Assembly: GCA_027922465.2 (NCBI GenBank)
Contig: BQMF02000005.1
Location: 1,550,001 to 1,614,000, forward strand
DNA length: 64,000 nt
Reading direction: 5' to 3'
Origin: Turritopsis dohrnii
Taxonomy: Eukaryota; Cnidaria; Hydrozoa; Anthoathecata; Oceaniidae
The position numbers and the translations under genes are program-made. Within the stretch, counting starts at the first letter, position 1. Every line of letters starts with the position of its first letter. Below are positions 22,320 to 34,359 of the stretch, in pieces. The notes under the pieces are model-generated. The model saw only the letters and a program-made list of their open reading frames with translations. It searched no databases and was not told the DNA's origin.

Positions 22320-23655
22320 CTGAAAGAATGAGGTCACCAAATCGAAATAATACTCGACATTGTGTATTCGCTGTATTTGTCATCTCACATGAGATTAACA
22401 GAATGTGATGAAAAATGACGTCATAGTTTCCGAAACAAATAGTGTTTTGTTAGAATAGACAATTTAGTTTCGCATAAACAAAAATCTCTTGGGGTTGGAA
22501 GTACTTTTATCGGACATATATGGTAACTGGATTGATATGGGAAATGACTTTCGATTCCTTGATATTAACTTAGATTTACAGCCTGTCAGTTTCACAGTTA
22601 TTTATCGGCCTTCTCAAACAAACTTATGACGTAACATTTTGACAATCCCACCAATCATGTCAAATGAACACAATGAATCAGCTACATTGGGCCGGCTTGA
22701 CATACAAGTCGATCATTACAAACTTGGATGAATGAAACAACAACATTTGACCGGCGATCAAAATATATGATGAAATTGACATTTTTTCAAATTCCTGTTT
22801 TATGTGTCTTATTGTGACTTTTCTCATACACTCTTTGTCTTTTTTTTAACTGGTTAAGAAATATAATGCACATTCCAAAAGTGACTTTTCAGCAGTTTTT
22901 AGGACAATGTATATACAATGATGATTCCGTTAAGCGCCCGTATCCAATGCGCCCACGTAAATCTAAATGTTCAATAAACGCCTGTATTCTATTGATCACC
23001 CACCTCCGAAGGATCTATGACTAATTGGAGCAATAAGCGAGAGTAAATGACCTAGTGAGAATGTCTTCGGGAAATTAATCTGAAATTTCCTGCCAAGTAA
23101 CGTCAATCAAATTTCAAGCAATCATATGTAATTAACTAGGAATTACACGGTTATTCATGAAATTTGCTAAAATTTCCCTCAAAGGCATGATATTACGAGT
23201 ACAAAAAGCTGATAGGAAAGGAAGTTAACCGGGTAAAAGACGACAAAATTGAAACTACCACATATGAGTAACCTTTGATTATGCAGTTTATGTTCTCACA
23301 TAGTTGAACTTGAACCGATTCCAATGACCAGTGACAATCATGCAATAATTTGAAAGTGGTCACCTGATACAGAGGCAGGTAGGTTTATCTGGTAATACGG
23401 ATTGTTACATTACCAGACATTTCCAGACTACTAAGGGCCTTTTAACTTTCTAACCACTTCCTTCAAGGATATTCTTTCAATTCGTAAAATTCATTTTTGA
23501 TCTATATTGCTGGAATTTTTCTGAGATTTAGACGATTCATTGGAGTTGATTTTCCTACAGGTTGTCACGTCTCACTACTCTCGGAAGTAACACAGAGCTT
23601 TTTCCTTCTTTATCCTTCTTCTTGACTGTTTCCGGTATGTGTAGATGGTCAACTT
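22320..23655. other. Intergenic stretch without recognised genes
   Basis: No splice-bounded open frame is visible. Around 22925-23000 the words AAGCGCCCGTATCC and AATAAACGCC suggest another old transposon piece, not resolvable by eye. Confidence 0.4.
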
Positions 23656-23662
23656 TTATGAA

Positions 23663-23998
23663 ATTTATTTATTTATTTTTTTATTTGGTATTGTTTTACG
23701 TGGCTAGCCTCACTCAGTTGCTATTGCATCTGCTTTCCAGGAGGGGCCACGGCTTAGGTTAGAGGCTCCGAAGTATTTGACACTCTCATGAGTGACACAA
23801 ACCCAATCAAGGGCCTGTGCTCTTCTGGATAACCTCCTGCAACTCCCGATGTATCATCTACACAATTTCCCTCACATGGCATGGGTCGACCAGGCGCTAT
23901 GGTACATTCACTCGCGCATGGTGAATCACCCGCAAGGGGAATTGAACCCCGATCTCCCGCATGAAATACAAGAGTGATAACCACTATGCTACGGCGCC
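23663..23998 (-). mobile_element. tRNA-derived SINE, full copy with pol III promoter boxes
   Basis: On the minus strand the element opens GGCGCCGTAGCATAGTGG, with an A-box at 23991-23974 (TAGCATAGTGGTTATCAC) and a B-box at 23948-23938 (GGTTCAATTCC), at tRNA-like spacing. A roughly 260-bp body follows and the tail is an AAAT repeat. The head could fold with a loop ATTTCAT (anticodon TTC), but the acceptor stem has no partner, so it is a SINE head and not a tRNA gene. The body is about 90 percent alike the copy at 54157-54418 by eye. I could not find a convincing target duplication. Confidence 0.8.
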
Positions 23999-24619
23999 AT
24001 AAAACACAACAAAATGAAAATGTTGAATATCTTCCTATTTGTTTTTCAGAACACAATAATGAGAAAACTAATATAAACACTCAATGAAAAGTGATGATTT
24101 CTTGAGAGCTGTCAATAATGTTATTCTAGTTTCTCTCTTGTGTGTATCTCAAAAATATTACGTAAAATTTTCACGTGGTCTATTATTTTTAGCGAACCGA
24201 TCCGATCCGGTCCGCGGACAATTATCCAAAGTGGATATTCGCCTTTAGTCTATTTGTCGACCTGTATCATGGAGGTTACCTCAGTATGCAGTTTCACTTG
24301 AATAACCATATGGAATAACGTATTAAAAAATTTTAAAAGTTAAGCATTGCTTTGGAAAAGTGTGTTTTTGATAATGGTCGAAGATTCGCATCTTCTAGGG
24401 GTCGAGTCATTTGTGAGAACTTCCCGCCTTTCCGATCGATTAGCTTGATGCTTTTCATCAACACAATGACATCTTTTGTCAACAACATGTCATCGATTGT
24501 CTTTTTTCTATATTTCGTTGATCTTAAATTGTATTGCGTACATATTCAAGATAACCACAGTTACAGTTAGCTTGAGATGACTAAAATAGAAAGACTTCAA
24601 CGTCAATATTCTCCCACAT

Positions 24620-24800
24620 ACCAGGTACCTTATCGGAGGAAAAGGTCGGAAAAAAAATTTTAGTCACGTAAGGCAATTTTAGTCTCTTTTCCCCGTCCGA
24701 TTTTTGAAATTAGTCAATTTCCCTTACTAAATATTTTCATTATAAGAAGAAAACAAGATTCGCAAAAATGCGACTATATATTTCCCCAAAGTTGCGAAAT
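24620..24800. mobile_element. Relative of the 17915-18200 element
   Basis: TACCTTATCGGAGGAAAAGG at the left matches, reversed, TTTTCCCCGATAAGGTA at about 17985-18005. TTTTAGTC, TCTTTTCCCCG and AAATTAGTCAATTT words follow. It is a second copy, more decayed. Confidence 0.5.
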
Positions 24801-24905
24801 TTTTGCCAATTATTGTGTGTACATTGATAAACATGAGAAAAATGTATGATGAAACAATTACAGTATAACTACCATCCACCTGATGCACAGATGTTGTCCT
24901 TACTA

Positions 24906-25521
24906 AAGGGCAATTTACACGGTACGATTTTTCATACGATTTTTGTCGTACAGGTCGTATCGCACTGTGTAAACATAAAAAATCGTACGAAAATGTGTCG
25001 TATTATGGTGTCGTGTACGACAAAAAAAAAGTTAAACATCTTTCATACGACATCGTACGAAAATTAACCAATCATATCGAAGCAGACAATACTTCAAGTG
25101 AGGGAAAAGAGAAAAAGACAAAATATTTTTATCTCTATCCTTTTTGGTAATATCTTTTTGAATTAGAGAGAGCAAAAAATCGACATCTTCTGGTCTCATT
25201 CTCAAATAATTGGCATATATGGCAACTTCTTCATTTCGAAGTTCCAAATTAGTATAGAGACCTTTTAAATCTCTTCTTTGCAACCATTACTTGGTCCACT
25301 CTGAACGTGTTTTACGTTTCTTCTTTGCTTTTGTGTTATCTTCAATTTAAAAAATGCGGATATTTTGATATCGCGCAGCACAGCTTCATCACTCTCCATT
25401 TTTTTTCATTAAAAATCATTTCTCTCTTCTGAGTGTCGTAACGTGTAAACACACGCGTCTTTTAAAAAAAAATCATACATCAAATGTGTACGACAAAAAT
25501 CGTACCGTGTAAATTGCCCTT
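24906..25521 (-). mobile_element. PIF/Harbinger-type element with 27-bp perfect inverted ends and a dead transposase fragment
   Basis: The first 27 bases (24906-24932, AAGGGCAATTTACACGG and on) are the exact reverse complement of the last 27 (25495-25521). Flanking triplets are ACT and AAT, so a 3-bp duplication is possible but imperfect. On the minus strand, from an ATG near 25399, the interior encodes the N-terminal part of a Harbinger-type transposase: KKKRKTRSEWTK, stop (TAA near 25288), WLQRRDLKGLYTNLELRNEE, then YLRMRPEDVDFLLSLI and KDITKKD. The LRMxPExFDxLL stretch is the usual start of HARBI1-like transposases. The DDE domain is absent. It is therefore an internally deleted, non-autonomous copy that also carries a stop codon. 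Confidence 0.85.
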
Positions 25522-25529
25522 AATCAGGG

Positions 25530-27330
25530 TGGAATTGAATTTAATAAATGAAGATGTTCATGGTCAAATGATAAGGTTGTTATATAATTTTTGCTGCAGA
25601 GTTAAAAAGTGAGAGGTTACTATATGGGCACTTAGCTAAAAGTTATATGACCTAAATGCGACTACTATATAATATACTGCATAATATATCATCAATGTGT
25701 AAAATAATTTCATCATAACAAATGTATGATCTTTATTGTTGCAGCAGCTTTGCATCCTTTATACCATAAACAATGTAAAACAGAACACTTGTTTCTTGTA
25801 ACTCAGATAAAATCTTATATACAACATTATATTATCACATTTGTAAACAGGTGGTTTTACTGTACAAAAGAAAAAAAAAAAGTTAAACCTAATCTTAATA
25901 GCTACAGTGGAATTGTAAATAAAATGTAAATAAAATTCCCAATAATGAAACTTCTCTTAATTCTGTTTATTATTATGTATAAACATGTTCGATAGCTATA
26001 TAGTATTTCAAATTAGGACCGAAGAGTTATTTTCAAAAAAGAGATGGGCTTAAAATGACAATTTATAAAACCAAATTCAAGTATCAGAATAAACATCTCT
26101 GTTCAAAAAAATGTGTTCACACTCATTGTTTATTATGTGATAAAAATGACCTTCATAAATCCAAAATGGAAACAACAGATTTTCGTAGTGAAAATACACA
26201 TCCACAACCAAACCACTACATAGCTGAAAACAGAAGTTTGTGTTCTGACTTGATTCAATTTACAGACTGTCTATCATGTTGGATTGTGTTTTGATTTCGT
26301 TTGTTGTTCGTAAGAAAAATTGTCAGTATGTATTACATATTACATTTTGAAAAATAAAATATGATATACAGCATCAAAACAGTATACATGACCATAGACT
26401 TCATTCATAGTAAACTATGTTTCTGTTGTCGGACTAAACAACTATCCAAGTACGCTCCACCAGAGCGTATGTGTCTCAATCCTCTGTGTATTAAAATATT
26501 ATACGTAAATGGTTTTCTGAACTTTATATTGTATATACAACATCACATATTTACTTGCTGTTTTTGAATTAACGTAACTCGTTGAACTGGTGGTTGATCT
26601 CCACGTGAGTGAAAAGGGTTTCCTTCTTTTATGCTGTACATCCATCATGCTTTCAGTTCAGTTGAGCTACGTTACATCAGGATCATACTAAATAAATCTT
26701 CAGCCTGGTTATTGAGAATGAATTTTCACCTTTGGACTGGAATCAAAGCTTCAATGGTTTGTTGTTCCAAGCGTTTAATTACCAATATCGTCATCATAAC
26801 ACATTGTTATCAACACAAAAACAAAACATACCAATGTTTTTTGTTTGTTTTTTACACGTTCATTCAAAAGTTTTAAAATAAAATAAAATAAAACGATTTA
26901 TTTCCATCATTTAACGTTTCATCTATTGAATTAAAGCTAGCAGAAAACATCTTCAAAATCCCATTGCACTGACACTGACTGAAAAGATGGCGTACTACTT
27001 TACTGAAGACTAGCCTCTAATCTTATCTACCTTAGCTAGCCCAGAGTTCAATACTGAACTGCGGCTATAAAAGTGAACGAAAAGAAGGAGAAGGAGGAGG
27101 AGAAGGAAACGCCGGTTTTAACATATATTTCGCCCTACGGGGAAATATATAATAATCAAGATATTTCTCATTAGTATTTCTTCGAAACTTTCAACCTAAA
27201 CATTTTTTCAGGGAAAAACCGCAGAAAGTTTCACCCCCCAAAAAATTGGTCACTTTTCCCCGACTTTTTTCCAAAAAAACGCATGTAAAATTTGCAATTT
27301 GTATCCTCCATAATATAAAGGATAGATGAA
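25530..27330. other. Intergenic AT-rich stretch; a partial CCCCGAC-type element near 27190-27270
   Basis: Only short frames are present. GGTCACTTTTCCCCGACTTT at about 27246-27265 is a third relative of the 17915 element. An AAAT/AAAAT simple repeat lies at 26872-26893 and a GAAGGAGGAGGAGAAGG purine run near 27083-27105. Confidence 0.45.
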
Positions 27331-27584
27331 AAGCATTCATCTTGATAGTAATGTTTGAAAAACAAACCTATACTCTTGTTTCCTTTCACCTTGATGTGTT
27401 GGATTTGTTTGTTAGGAGATGAATGTATGAAGTTGGGCTAACCAGGTAAGTCATGAAAGGCAAGAAGGACCAGGTGTTTTCGCGCCAAGTTATCATGTAA
27501 GCCTTTTGTCTTACATCCTCTACCGTATGAACATTTAATCTTTTTAACTTTAATCATTATTATATATATATTATATATATCAAT

Positions 27585-28277
27585 ATGGGACCTAAAAGAA
27601 TGACTGACGACGAATTGGTGGAAAAAATTGAGGCAACTATAAATGACAGGTTTGTCCATTTTGAAAAACAAGTAAGTGCAGATATTTCTGCTATGAAAGA
27701 TGGAATAATATCGAGTTTAATAGAGGAGAATAAAAGACTTAGCGATAAAGTTCAGGTACTAGAAGACTCTATCACCAAAATTGAGCGCGATTTATATGCT
27801 AGTGTCCAATACAATCGACGAAACAATATCGAAATCCAAGGAATCCCTGATTCCGTGAACGATAATGATCTAGAAAATATAGTAGTGGATATTCTCAATG
27901 ATATTGGCGTCGAAACAAACTCTTCGATGATTGAGGCTTGCCATCGTTTGCCTGCAAAGCAAGGTTGCAAACCAACAATAATAAAATTTGTCAACAGAAA
28001 AGTATGTGAAGCTGCTCACAGGAACAAAAAAAAACTTAGTAAAAATAAAGCAGGCTTCTCTGATGAAGTCAATTTATATATCAACGATAACCTCTGTCCG
28101 TACTACCGACGGCTTTCATGGAAGTGTCGCAAATTAAAACGAGCGAACAAAATCAATAATACGTGGTCAGAAAATGGTACGATTCACATAAGAATAAAGG
28201 AGGGCGATCGCTACAAAAGAATTACTCACGAAAATGATCTAGAAAGTTCATTTCCCGACTTTAATTACGAAAGTTAA
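27585..28277 (+). CDS. LINE ORF1: coiled-coil nucleic-acid-binding protein
   Basis: A 230-residue protein from ATG 27585. Residues about 5-75 are charged with heptad spacing of hydrophobics (LVEKIEATI, LIEENKRLSDKVQVLEDSI), a coiled coil for oligomer formation. Residues about 80-160 (YNRRNNIEIQGIPDS, NDIGVE, CHRLPAK, PTIIKFVNR) match the RRM-like region of L1-type ORF1 proteins (Transposase_22 family). A basic C-terminal part (RLSWKCRKLKRANK, NGTIHIRIKEGDRYKRI) resembles the C-terminal domain of that family. By analogy it packages the element RNA together with the ORF2 product. A gap of about 300 bases separates it from ORF2, so the two are not fused. Confidence 0.8.
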   Translation: MGPKRMTDDELVEKIEATINDRFVHFEKQVSADISAMKDGIISSLIEENKRLSDKVQVLEDSITKIERDLYASVQYNRRNNIEIQGIPDSVNDNDLENIVVDILNDIGVETNSSMIEACHRLPAKQGCKPTIIKFVNRKVCEAAHRNKKKLSKNKAGFSDEVNLYINDNLCPYYRRLSWKCRKLKRANKINNTWSENGTIHIRIKEGDRYKRITHENDLESSFPDFNYES

Positions 28278-28584
28278 ATATTTTATTTGAATGAGTAATT
28301 GATTCTAGTATTATCACTGCTCTTGGCTTAAGTTTTTACATTATTTATTTCTGAGTGCAATATGGCACTTTCACAGTGGTAAGAGTTTTGTTATGATGTG
28401 ATTTCCGCTTGTCAGATTTTGAACTGATATTGACAGTTTGTTCTTTTTTAGTCATCGCGGTAAGAGATGTTTGGTTGGGTATACTCATTTTTGAGGTTAG
28501 CTAGCCAACTAGCTAGCATATTATTTAGCCAATTCTCTCTGTGTTTATACTATTTTTGTTTTGTTTTCTGTTGTGTGTAGCTGA

Positions 28585-31500
28585 ATGATAAATTTTCCGT
28601 GTAGTGTGTGTGGCAGGTCAGTAAAGAACAATCAAAATGCAATTTTCTGTGATGTATGTGAAATGTGGTCCCACTGTAAATGTAATGCTGTTTCGTCACA
28701 GGAGTACACCCTGCTTAAAAATTCACCCCTAGAAAAGTGGTCCTGCTTAAAATGTGTAAATCAAGCTATCCCTTTTTACAGCAATACCTCTGGTATTACT
28801 CCTCCTACAGACTTGCAGGATAATAATAATAAGAAGTTAGCGTCTATCAAATTGTCGCTTGAACACATCAATAATATGCAACCTTTCTCTGAGATTATGG
28901 AAAATTATATGGGGGGAGATGATGGAGTTAACTGCAAGTATGTTGAAGTAGATAAGTTTGAGTCATTTGAACTGAATCCCAAAAATTGCCTTTCTTTTTT
29001 TCATAACAATGTCGCTTCTCTACCTGCCCATTTCGAGGAAATTAAACAACTTATGGCAGCACCTGGTTTTGACTTTGATATCATCGGAATCACTGAAACA
29101 AAGTTGAATGATAAACAACCCACTTTTTGTCACACTTTATCTGGTTACCAAAATGAGTTTACTCCTTGTGAGGGAGAAAAAGGTGGAACTCTTCTATATG
29201 TCTCTGATAAGATCAAATACTCTCGTCGTGCTGAGTTTGAATCTATTTGTTATCTACCCAAGGAACTTGAATCCACTTTTATTGAGATTCACAGGAATAA
29301 TAAAAGGAATGTCATAGTTGGATGCATTTACAGGCATCCTGTGATGTCTGTTGATGCATTCAATAATGGCTTCTTGTCTCCTGTCCTACATAAAATTTCC
29401 ATGGAGAATAAACCCATAGTTTTACTGGGAGATTTCAACATTGACTTGCTGAATCCAAATAATAGTGCTGATACTCATACATTTATGGACTTAATTGGTT
29501 CTTTTTCTATTTTACCCCAAATAATTCTTCCGACTCGTGTCACCAGCAATAGTGCTACGGTTATAGATAATATTTTTTGTTCTGTAGATTTTGTAAACAC
29601 TGTGTCTGGAAATATCCTTACTAGCATATCGGATCATCTATCTCAGTTCCTGATTATTAAAAATCAGGTAAAAAATGATCCTAGTCTTTTTCGAGAAGTG
29701 CGTGACTGGTCTAAATTTGACTCTGATGCATTTTTGGATGCAATAAACTCTTATGACTGGAATAAAATAATTAAACCTGAACTTAATGATGTTAATTATA
29801 GCTTCAATAGCTTTTATGAATCAATTCAAAATTTGGTTGAGGAGAAGGTACCATTAATCAGAGTGCGTTTACATGACATACCCAAGGCTGGCAATCCCTG
29901 GATGACTAAAGGTATCCTCTGCTCTATGAAAATTCGCAATAACTTGCATAAAAAATATCTTTCTGCTAAAAATCCACAGGAAAAAGCTTTCTATCTTGAT
30001 AGATTTAAAAAATATCGCAACTCTATTGTATTACTCTGCAGAATCAGCAAAAAAACCCACTACTTATCTTACTTTCGTGAAAATAGCAGCAATATAGCTA
30101 AAGTCTGGAAAGGCATTAACTCACTACTTGGTAAAAATGCATCTGTACCTCCTCCAACTACTCTATTAATTGATGGTAAATCAGAAACCAACCCTCAAGT
30201 TATTGCTAACACATTCAATAGCTTTTATTCCTCTGTTGCTGAAAAATTAAGGGCTAAAATACCACGTACCCCAAAATCGTATACTACATTTCTAAAGAAC
30301 CCTAATCAATATTCATTGTTTCTCTCACCTGTTACCAGGGATGATGTTCTCAATTGTATAAGATCACTAGATAGTTCTAAGGCAACTGGTCCTTGCAGCA
30401 TACCTCCTCGTATCTTAAACCTAATTGATAATATTGTGGCCCAGCCAATATCCGAACTAGTCAATTTAACTTTTGTTTGTGGAGTCTATCCTGATAGACT
30501 AAAAAACCCTAAAGTTCTTCCTGTTTATAAAAAGAACTCAAAACTCTTATGTAACAATTACAGACCAATTTCATTGTTATCAAATTTGGATAAAATTTAT
30601 GAAAAACTGATATATCAACAGGTTTATCAGTTTCTTCAAAATACTAAAGTTATTTATTCTCATCAGTTCGGTTTCAGGAAAAAATATTCCACATCACATG
30701 CTATCCTCAATATGGCACAAAAAATCATGGATGCTCTGGACAAGGGCAACTATGGTTGTGGCATTTTTATTGACCTTCAAAAAGCATTTGATACTGTTGA
30801 TCATGAGATTTTATTGAAAAAATTATTTCATTATGGCATAAGAGGCAAACCATTAGAACTTTTTAAATCGTACCTCACTAACCGTACTCAGTTTGTTACA
30901 TTAAATGGAGTTTCTTCTAGTATGGGTATTGTCAGACACGGTGTCCCCCAAGGCTCTGTCCTTGGGCCGTTATTATTTTTGTTGTATATAAATGATTTAA
31001 ATGTTGCTATTAGGTTTTCTGTTGTTCACCACTTTGCTGATGACACGAATCTCCTTTACTTCAGCAAATCTCTCAAATCTCTTAACAAAAAAGTTAATTT
31101 AGATCTCAAGTTCCTTTGGCACTGGCTCAATGCCAACAAAATTGCTCTTAATCCTGGCAAAACTGAATATTTGATCTTTAGACACCCCTCAAAGCCTGTT
31201 GATTTCGAAGTTAAATTGTCAATCGGTGGTGAAAGGATTTTTCCTAGTAACCACATTAAATACCTTGGAATTTTGATTGATTCTAACTTAAAATGGAAAT
31301 CTCAAATTGATAGTATCGCGGTCAAACTCAAACGTGCCAATGGAATTTTATGTAAACTTAGACACATGGTACCCAGAGAGACCCTCATTTCAATCTACTT
31401 TGCCCTGTTTAACTCACACCTAAATTATTGTGCACAAGTATGGGGTCAACCTGTATCTATGTATGTACGACGGATCACATCTCTGCAAAATTGTGCTGTT

Positions 31501-31887
31501 CGTATAATGTGTTTTGCAGACTTTGATGCCCCAGTAGAACCTTTGTTTGCTAAATTGGGTTTATTAAAGTTTACTGATTTAATTCATATACAGAATGTAA
31601 CTTTTTTACATTCTGTGTATCATGCTAAACTCCCTTCACCCTTACTCGACACATTTGTAGTTGATTTCTCTCACGCTTACAATACTCGTGCATCTACCAG
31701 AGGACTCATTAACTCCAGTCTTGTTAGAACCTCCTGTTTTGGCCTCAAATCTGTTAGACACCAGTCTATGCTATCTTGGGACTTTTGTCATACTATAATC
31801 AAGGACTCCAAATTGATAGATTTGTCTTTGCCTAAATTGAAATCTACTCTTAAATCCACATTTCATAACTCCTATTTGATTGTTTGA
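28585..31887 (+). CDS. LINE ORF2: PHD finger, APE endonuclease and reverse transcriptase
   Basis: A 1100-residue protein from ATG 28585. Residues 6-57 hold a C4HC3 zinc finger (C6, C9, C22, C25, H30, C33, C54, C57). The APE-type endonuclease spans about 130-360, with IIGITETKL, GDFNIDLL and a late SDHLSQF motif carrying the expected catalytic Glu, Asp and His. The reverse transcriptase spans about 610-880: NYRPISLLSNLDKIYEKLI, FGFRKKYST, FIDLQKAFDTVDH, HGVPQGSVLGPLLF and the catalytic HHFADDTNLLY, then NKIALNPGKTEYLIF. The C-terminal region (SHLNYCAQVWGQPV) is typical of CR1/L2/jockey-like elements. It nicks target DNA and copies its own RNA there. All key motifs are intact. A PHD finger inside ORF2 is a little unusual, as it is often found in ORF1 or in host proteins. 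Confidence 0.92.
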   Translation: MINFPCSVCGRSVKNNQNAIFCDVCEMWSHCKCNAVSSQEYTLLKNSPLEKWSCLKCVNQAIPFYSNTSGITPPTDLQDNNNKKLASIKLSLEHINNMQPFSEIMENYMGGDDGVNCKYVEVDKFESFELNPKNCLSFFHNNVASLPAHFEEIKQLMAAPGFDFDIIGITETKLNDKQPTFCHTLSGYQNEFTPCEGEKGGTLLYVSDKIKYSRRAEFESICYLPKELESTFIEIHRNNKRNVIVGCIYRHPVMSVDAFNNGFLSPVLHKISMENKPIVLLGDFNIDLLNPNNSADTHTFMDLIGSFSILPQIILPTRVTSNSATVIDNIFCSVDFVNTVSGNILTSISDHLSQFLIIKNQVKNDPSLFREVRDWSKFDSDAFLDAINSYDWNKIIKPELNDVNYSFNSFYESIQNLVEEKVPLIRVRLHDIPKAGNPWMTKGILCSMKIRNNLHKKYLSAKNPQEKAFYLDRFKKYRNSIVLLCRISKKTHYLSYFRENSSNIAKVWKGINSLLGKNASVPPPTTLLIDGKSETNPQVIANTFNSFYSSVAEKLRAKIPRTPKSYTTFLKNPNQYSLFLSPVTRDDVLNCIRSLDSSKATGPCSIPPRILNLIDNIVAQPISELVNLTFVCGVYPDRLKNPKVLPVYKKNSKLLCNNYRPISLLSNLDKIYEKLIYQQVYQFLQNTKVIYSHQFGFRKKYSTSHAILNMAQKIMDALDKGNYGCGIFIDLQKAFDTVDHEILLKKLFHYGIRGKPLELFKSYLTNRTQFVTLNGVSSSMGIVRHGVPQGSVLGPLLFLLYINDLNVAIRFSVVHHFADDTNLLYFSKSLKSLNKKVNLDLKFLWHWLNANKIALNPGKTEYLIFRHPSKPVDFEVKLSIGGERIFPSNHIKYLGILIDSNLKWKSQIDSIAVKLKRANGILCKLRHMVPRETLISIYFALFNSHLNYCAQVWGQPVSMYVRRITSLQNCAVRIMCFADFDAPVEPLFAKLGLLKFTDLIHIQNVTFLHSVYHAKLPSPLLDTFVVDFSHAYNTRASTRGLINSSLVRTSCFGLKSVRHQSMLSWDFCHTIIKDSKLIDLSLPKLKSTLKSTFHNSYLIV

Positions 31888-32219
31888 TCTGTTTCGTTTT
31901 TGTTTTTTTTTGTTTTTTTTTTTGTTTTTTTTTTTTTTGTTTTTTTTTTTTTTTCAAACCTGCTTCACTCATTTACACTGTAATTTAATTTGTTATTCAG
32001 CCTGTTTTTTAGTTTGTCCTGTGCTGTGATGTCCCGTGGTTGTTTTTTTGTGATGTCCTCGGTGTCCCTCACGCTTGCTAGCTTTGCTAATTTTGGCGGT
32101 CTCCATTATAGATTGCCCATTTTCAATTATATCTGCAGAAATAACTATCGTTGTACATATTGATGGTAATCTATATAAAATATATGTCAAATTGATTGAT
32201 TGATTGATTGATTGATAGG

Positions 32220-34355
32220 TAGCCAGCCTGTTTACCGAGTCAGTTCACCTAGCTTAAACTTAGTCTGAAAATTCAAAAATACAAGACGTCTTGAAAATGC
32301 CAAAAAATGTCTACTTATAATGACGTCTACCTTGTTCACGTCATCGTCTTTCAGAAGACGTAATTTACACTTATGCCGGCTTGGGATTGCATGTCCCTTT
32401 CCTAAGCGAACTCACCCCGTCACTTTAATCATCCCATTTTTTCTAGAACAATCTTGTTTTCATCTTTTTCATCGTTATTTATACCTCTGTGTTTGTTGTA
32501 TGTGAACTTTTGGAGGGTTTGGTTTTATGAATCGTTTTCACCCGGGTTCGTTTTAAATGCCGTGTGAATGCCTAGACAAAAACTGCTTTTACAGCAAGGA
32601 TCAGTTATACATTTAACCCGGGTGAACTTGGACCAGTTTTTTCCGTGTAATTACAAAACAAGTATTTAACACGAGTTGAAGTAAGCTAAAGAAATTGGAT
32701 TGGAAATTCATTTTCCGGCTCGCTTCTTATGAACAAGCCTAGTGCAAAATGGAAACTAAATGACATTCTAAACTTGATGCATGAGGTGTTTGATAAAACG
32801 TGTCATTTCATTCGACAGAGGAGTTCAAACATATTTGCTAAGATGCATACACAAATGATATCTGATATGCATCGCAGAGATTTTCAGGAATTGAATTCGT
32901 TACTGTTTGTTTCAAAAAGTTTTGTACAATTTAACTCCCACAAAAAATTAAAATCATCTTAGGGTATTTGTCGGTTATTCCCTCACCCTCCCTTCCTCCA
33001 AAAATTTGAAACTTGAAATATAAACAATTATTATTATTATTATAAAGGGGAAATTTACCTCCAGAAAATCTTCTACTCAGTGTAGAAAATCGTTGAGAAG
33101 TCATTGCGGCGAAGTGCATTTCTATGGTTACTATATTTTGTATACATTCTATAATGCACTCTACCACAGTGCTTTTTCAACAACTTTGCGCTGTTGGTAC
33201 GCTATGCTATGTTTCCCTTATAAAGTGGGACCTCGTCTTGATACGTGAAATCTTGGTCAGAAAAACATAAATTCCGGAATGACCGCGTATTGATCATCAG
33301 GGTGAGTTTATTGTTGATAACATTAATATTAATTCTTCTAAAGAGGCTACGATAATAACATACTGTTGGAAAGACAGAAAAGCAAAACATCACGTGACTT
33401 GTGTTCGTTAGCGGATCCTTTCTACTAACAAAGTTGACGGAAATGATAATATTTTGAATGCGAAAAGACATTGATTTTTTCTATCTTTCTATCCATTTGT
33501 ATTTCGTGAAAACATCCCTCTGTGGAGCACTGTCAGCTGTAAATCTACCTGTGGACACAGCGATTTTTAGAAATTACGTTTCCTTCAAAAAATGAAAAAA
33601 ATGAAGTTTTTTGGACTTCCTTTTACAATGCTTTGGTTTAAATAGATGTTTACATAAGCAGTTAAGAGAAACATATATAGAGTTTGTTTCTCTATTTTTT
33701 TATGTACGTATATATCAACACTTATGTTGTTACTTTATACATCTGTCAACCCTTGTTTCCAAGTCATTGTCAATTTTCATCAATTGCTCACGCAACCATT
33801 CCATTGCTCTCCCCATCCCCTGAATAAATGTACTCCACAGGAACCTCTAGGTCACACCTAGTGGCCCTATTAACTTGCTAGTGATGATTGAGAAACGGGA
33901 CAAAGTTGGAGAAATCAAGACTGTTGCAGACAAAATATAATTTTTCACTGATTGTCAACCTTTAGAGGATTTGAAATGTGGTCGAAAGACCTTTTTTCGA
34001 ATGAACGAAACATTATAAATTGAGCCGTACTTTTTTATCCTTACGTTACTCATCGTCTCTATTTTTTGAGTGGTCATGAAGTCACCGTCAATTTGTTGTT
34101 CCCCAAAAATCATACATTTGAAAATAAAAACGCAAGCATTTTAAAGGCTTTATTTAGCTAGTAAAATTTCATAAAATCTACATTTACATTTGTTTTGCTC
34201 GTTCCTTAGTGAAGGGGGTTTTCAATCCTTGCGAATACTTCATGTGCTGACTCGAAAGTCTTTGTTCTGTCAGCTTTGTCCATTCAGAATCAATTCTTCC
34301 TGTTGTTAAGGTAGGCATATCAATCATTCAACGATCTAGCAGAGGTTTCGAAAAA
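32220..34355. other. Intergenic stretch without recognised genes
   Basis: AT-rich with only short frames. An imperfect pair AACCCGGGTGAAC (near 32616) and CACCCGGGTTCG (near 32540) points in opposite directions and may be the ends of a small element of about 90 bp. Nothing else could be supported. Confidence 0.35.
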
Positions 34356-34359
34356 CTTC

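Larger units (their letters stand above)
27540..32217 (+). mobile_element. Apparently complete non-LTR retrotransposon (LINE, CR1/L2-like)
   Basis: Two open frames (27585-28277 and 28585-31887) are followed by a 3' region with very long T runs (about 31898-31953) and an end of ATTG repeats at about 32190-32217. ORF2 has an N-terminal PHD-type zinc finger, an APE endonuclease and a reverse transcriptase. CR1/L2 families commonly end in short simple repeats. The 5' end is not defined; it could reach left of 27540. No clear target duplication was found. Neither ORF has a stop or frameshift, so the copy may be young. Confidence 0.85.

Noticed and set aside
23974..23998. tRNA gene signal (A-box and B-box)
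   Set aside because: The head lacks a pairing acceptor stem and continues into the SINE body, so it is a SINE and not a tRNA gene.
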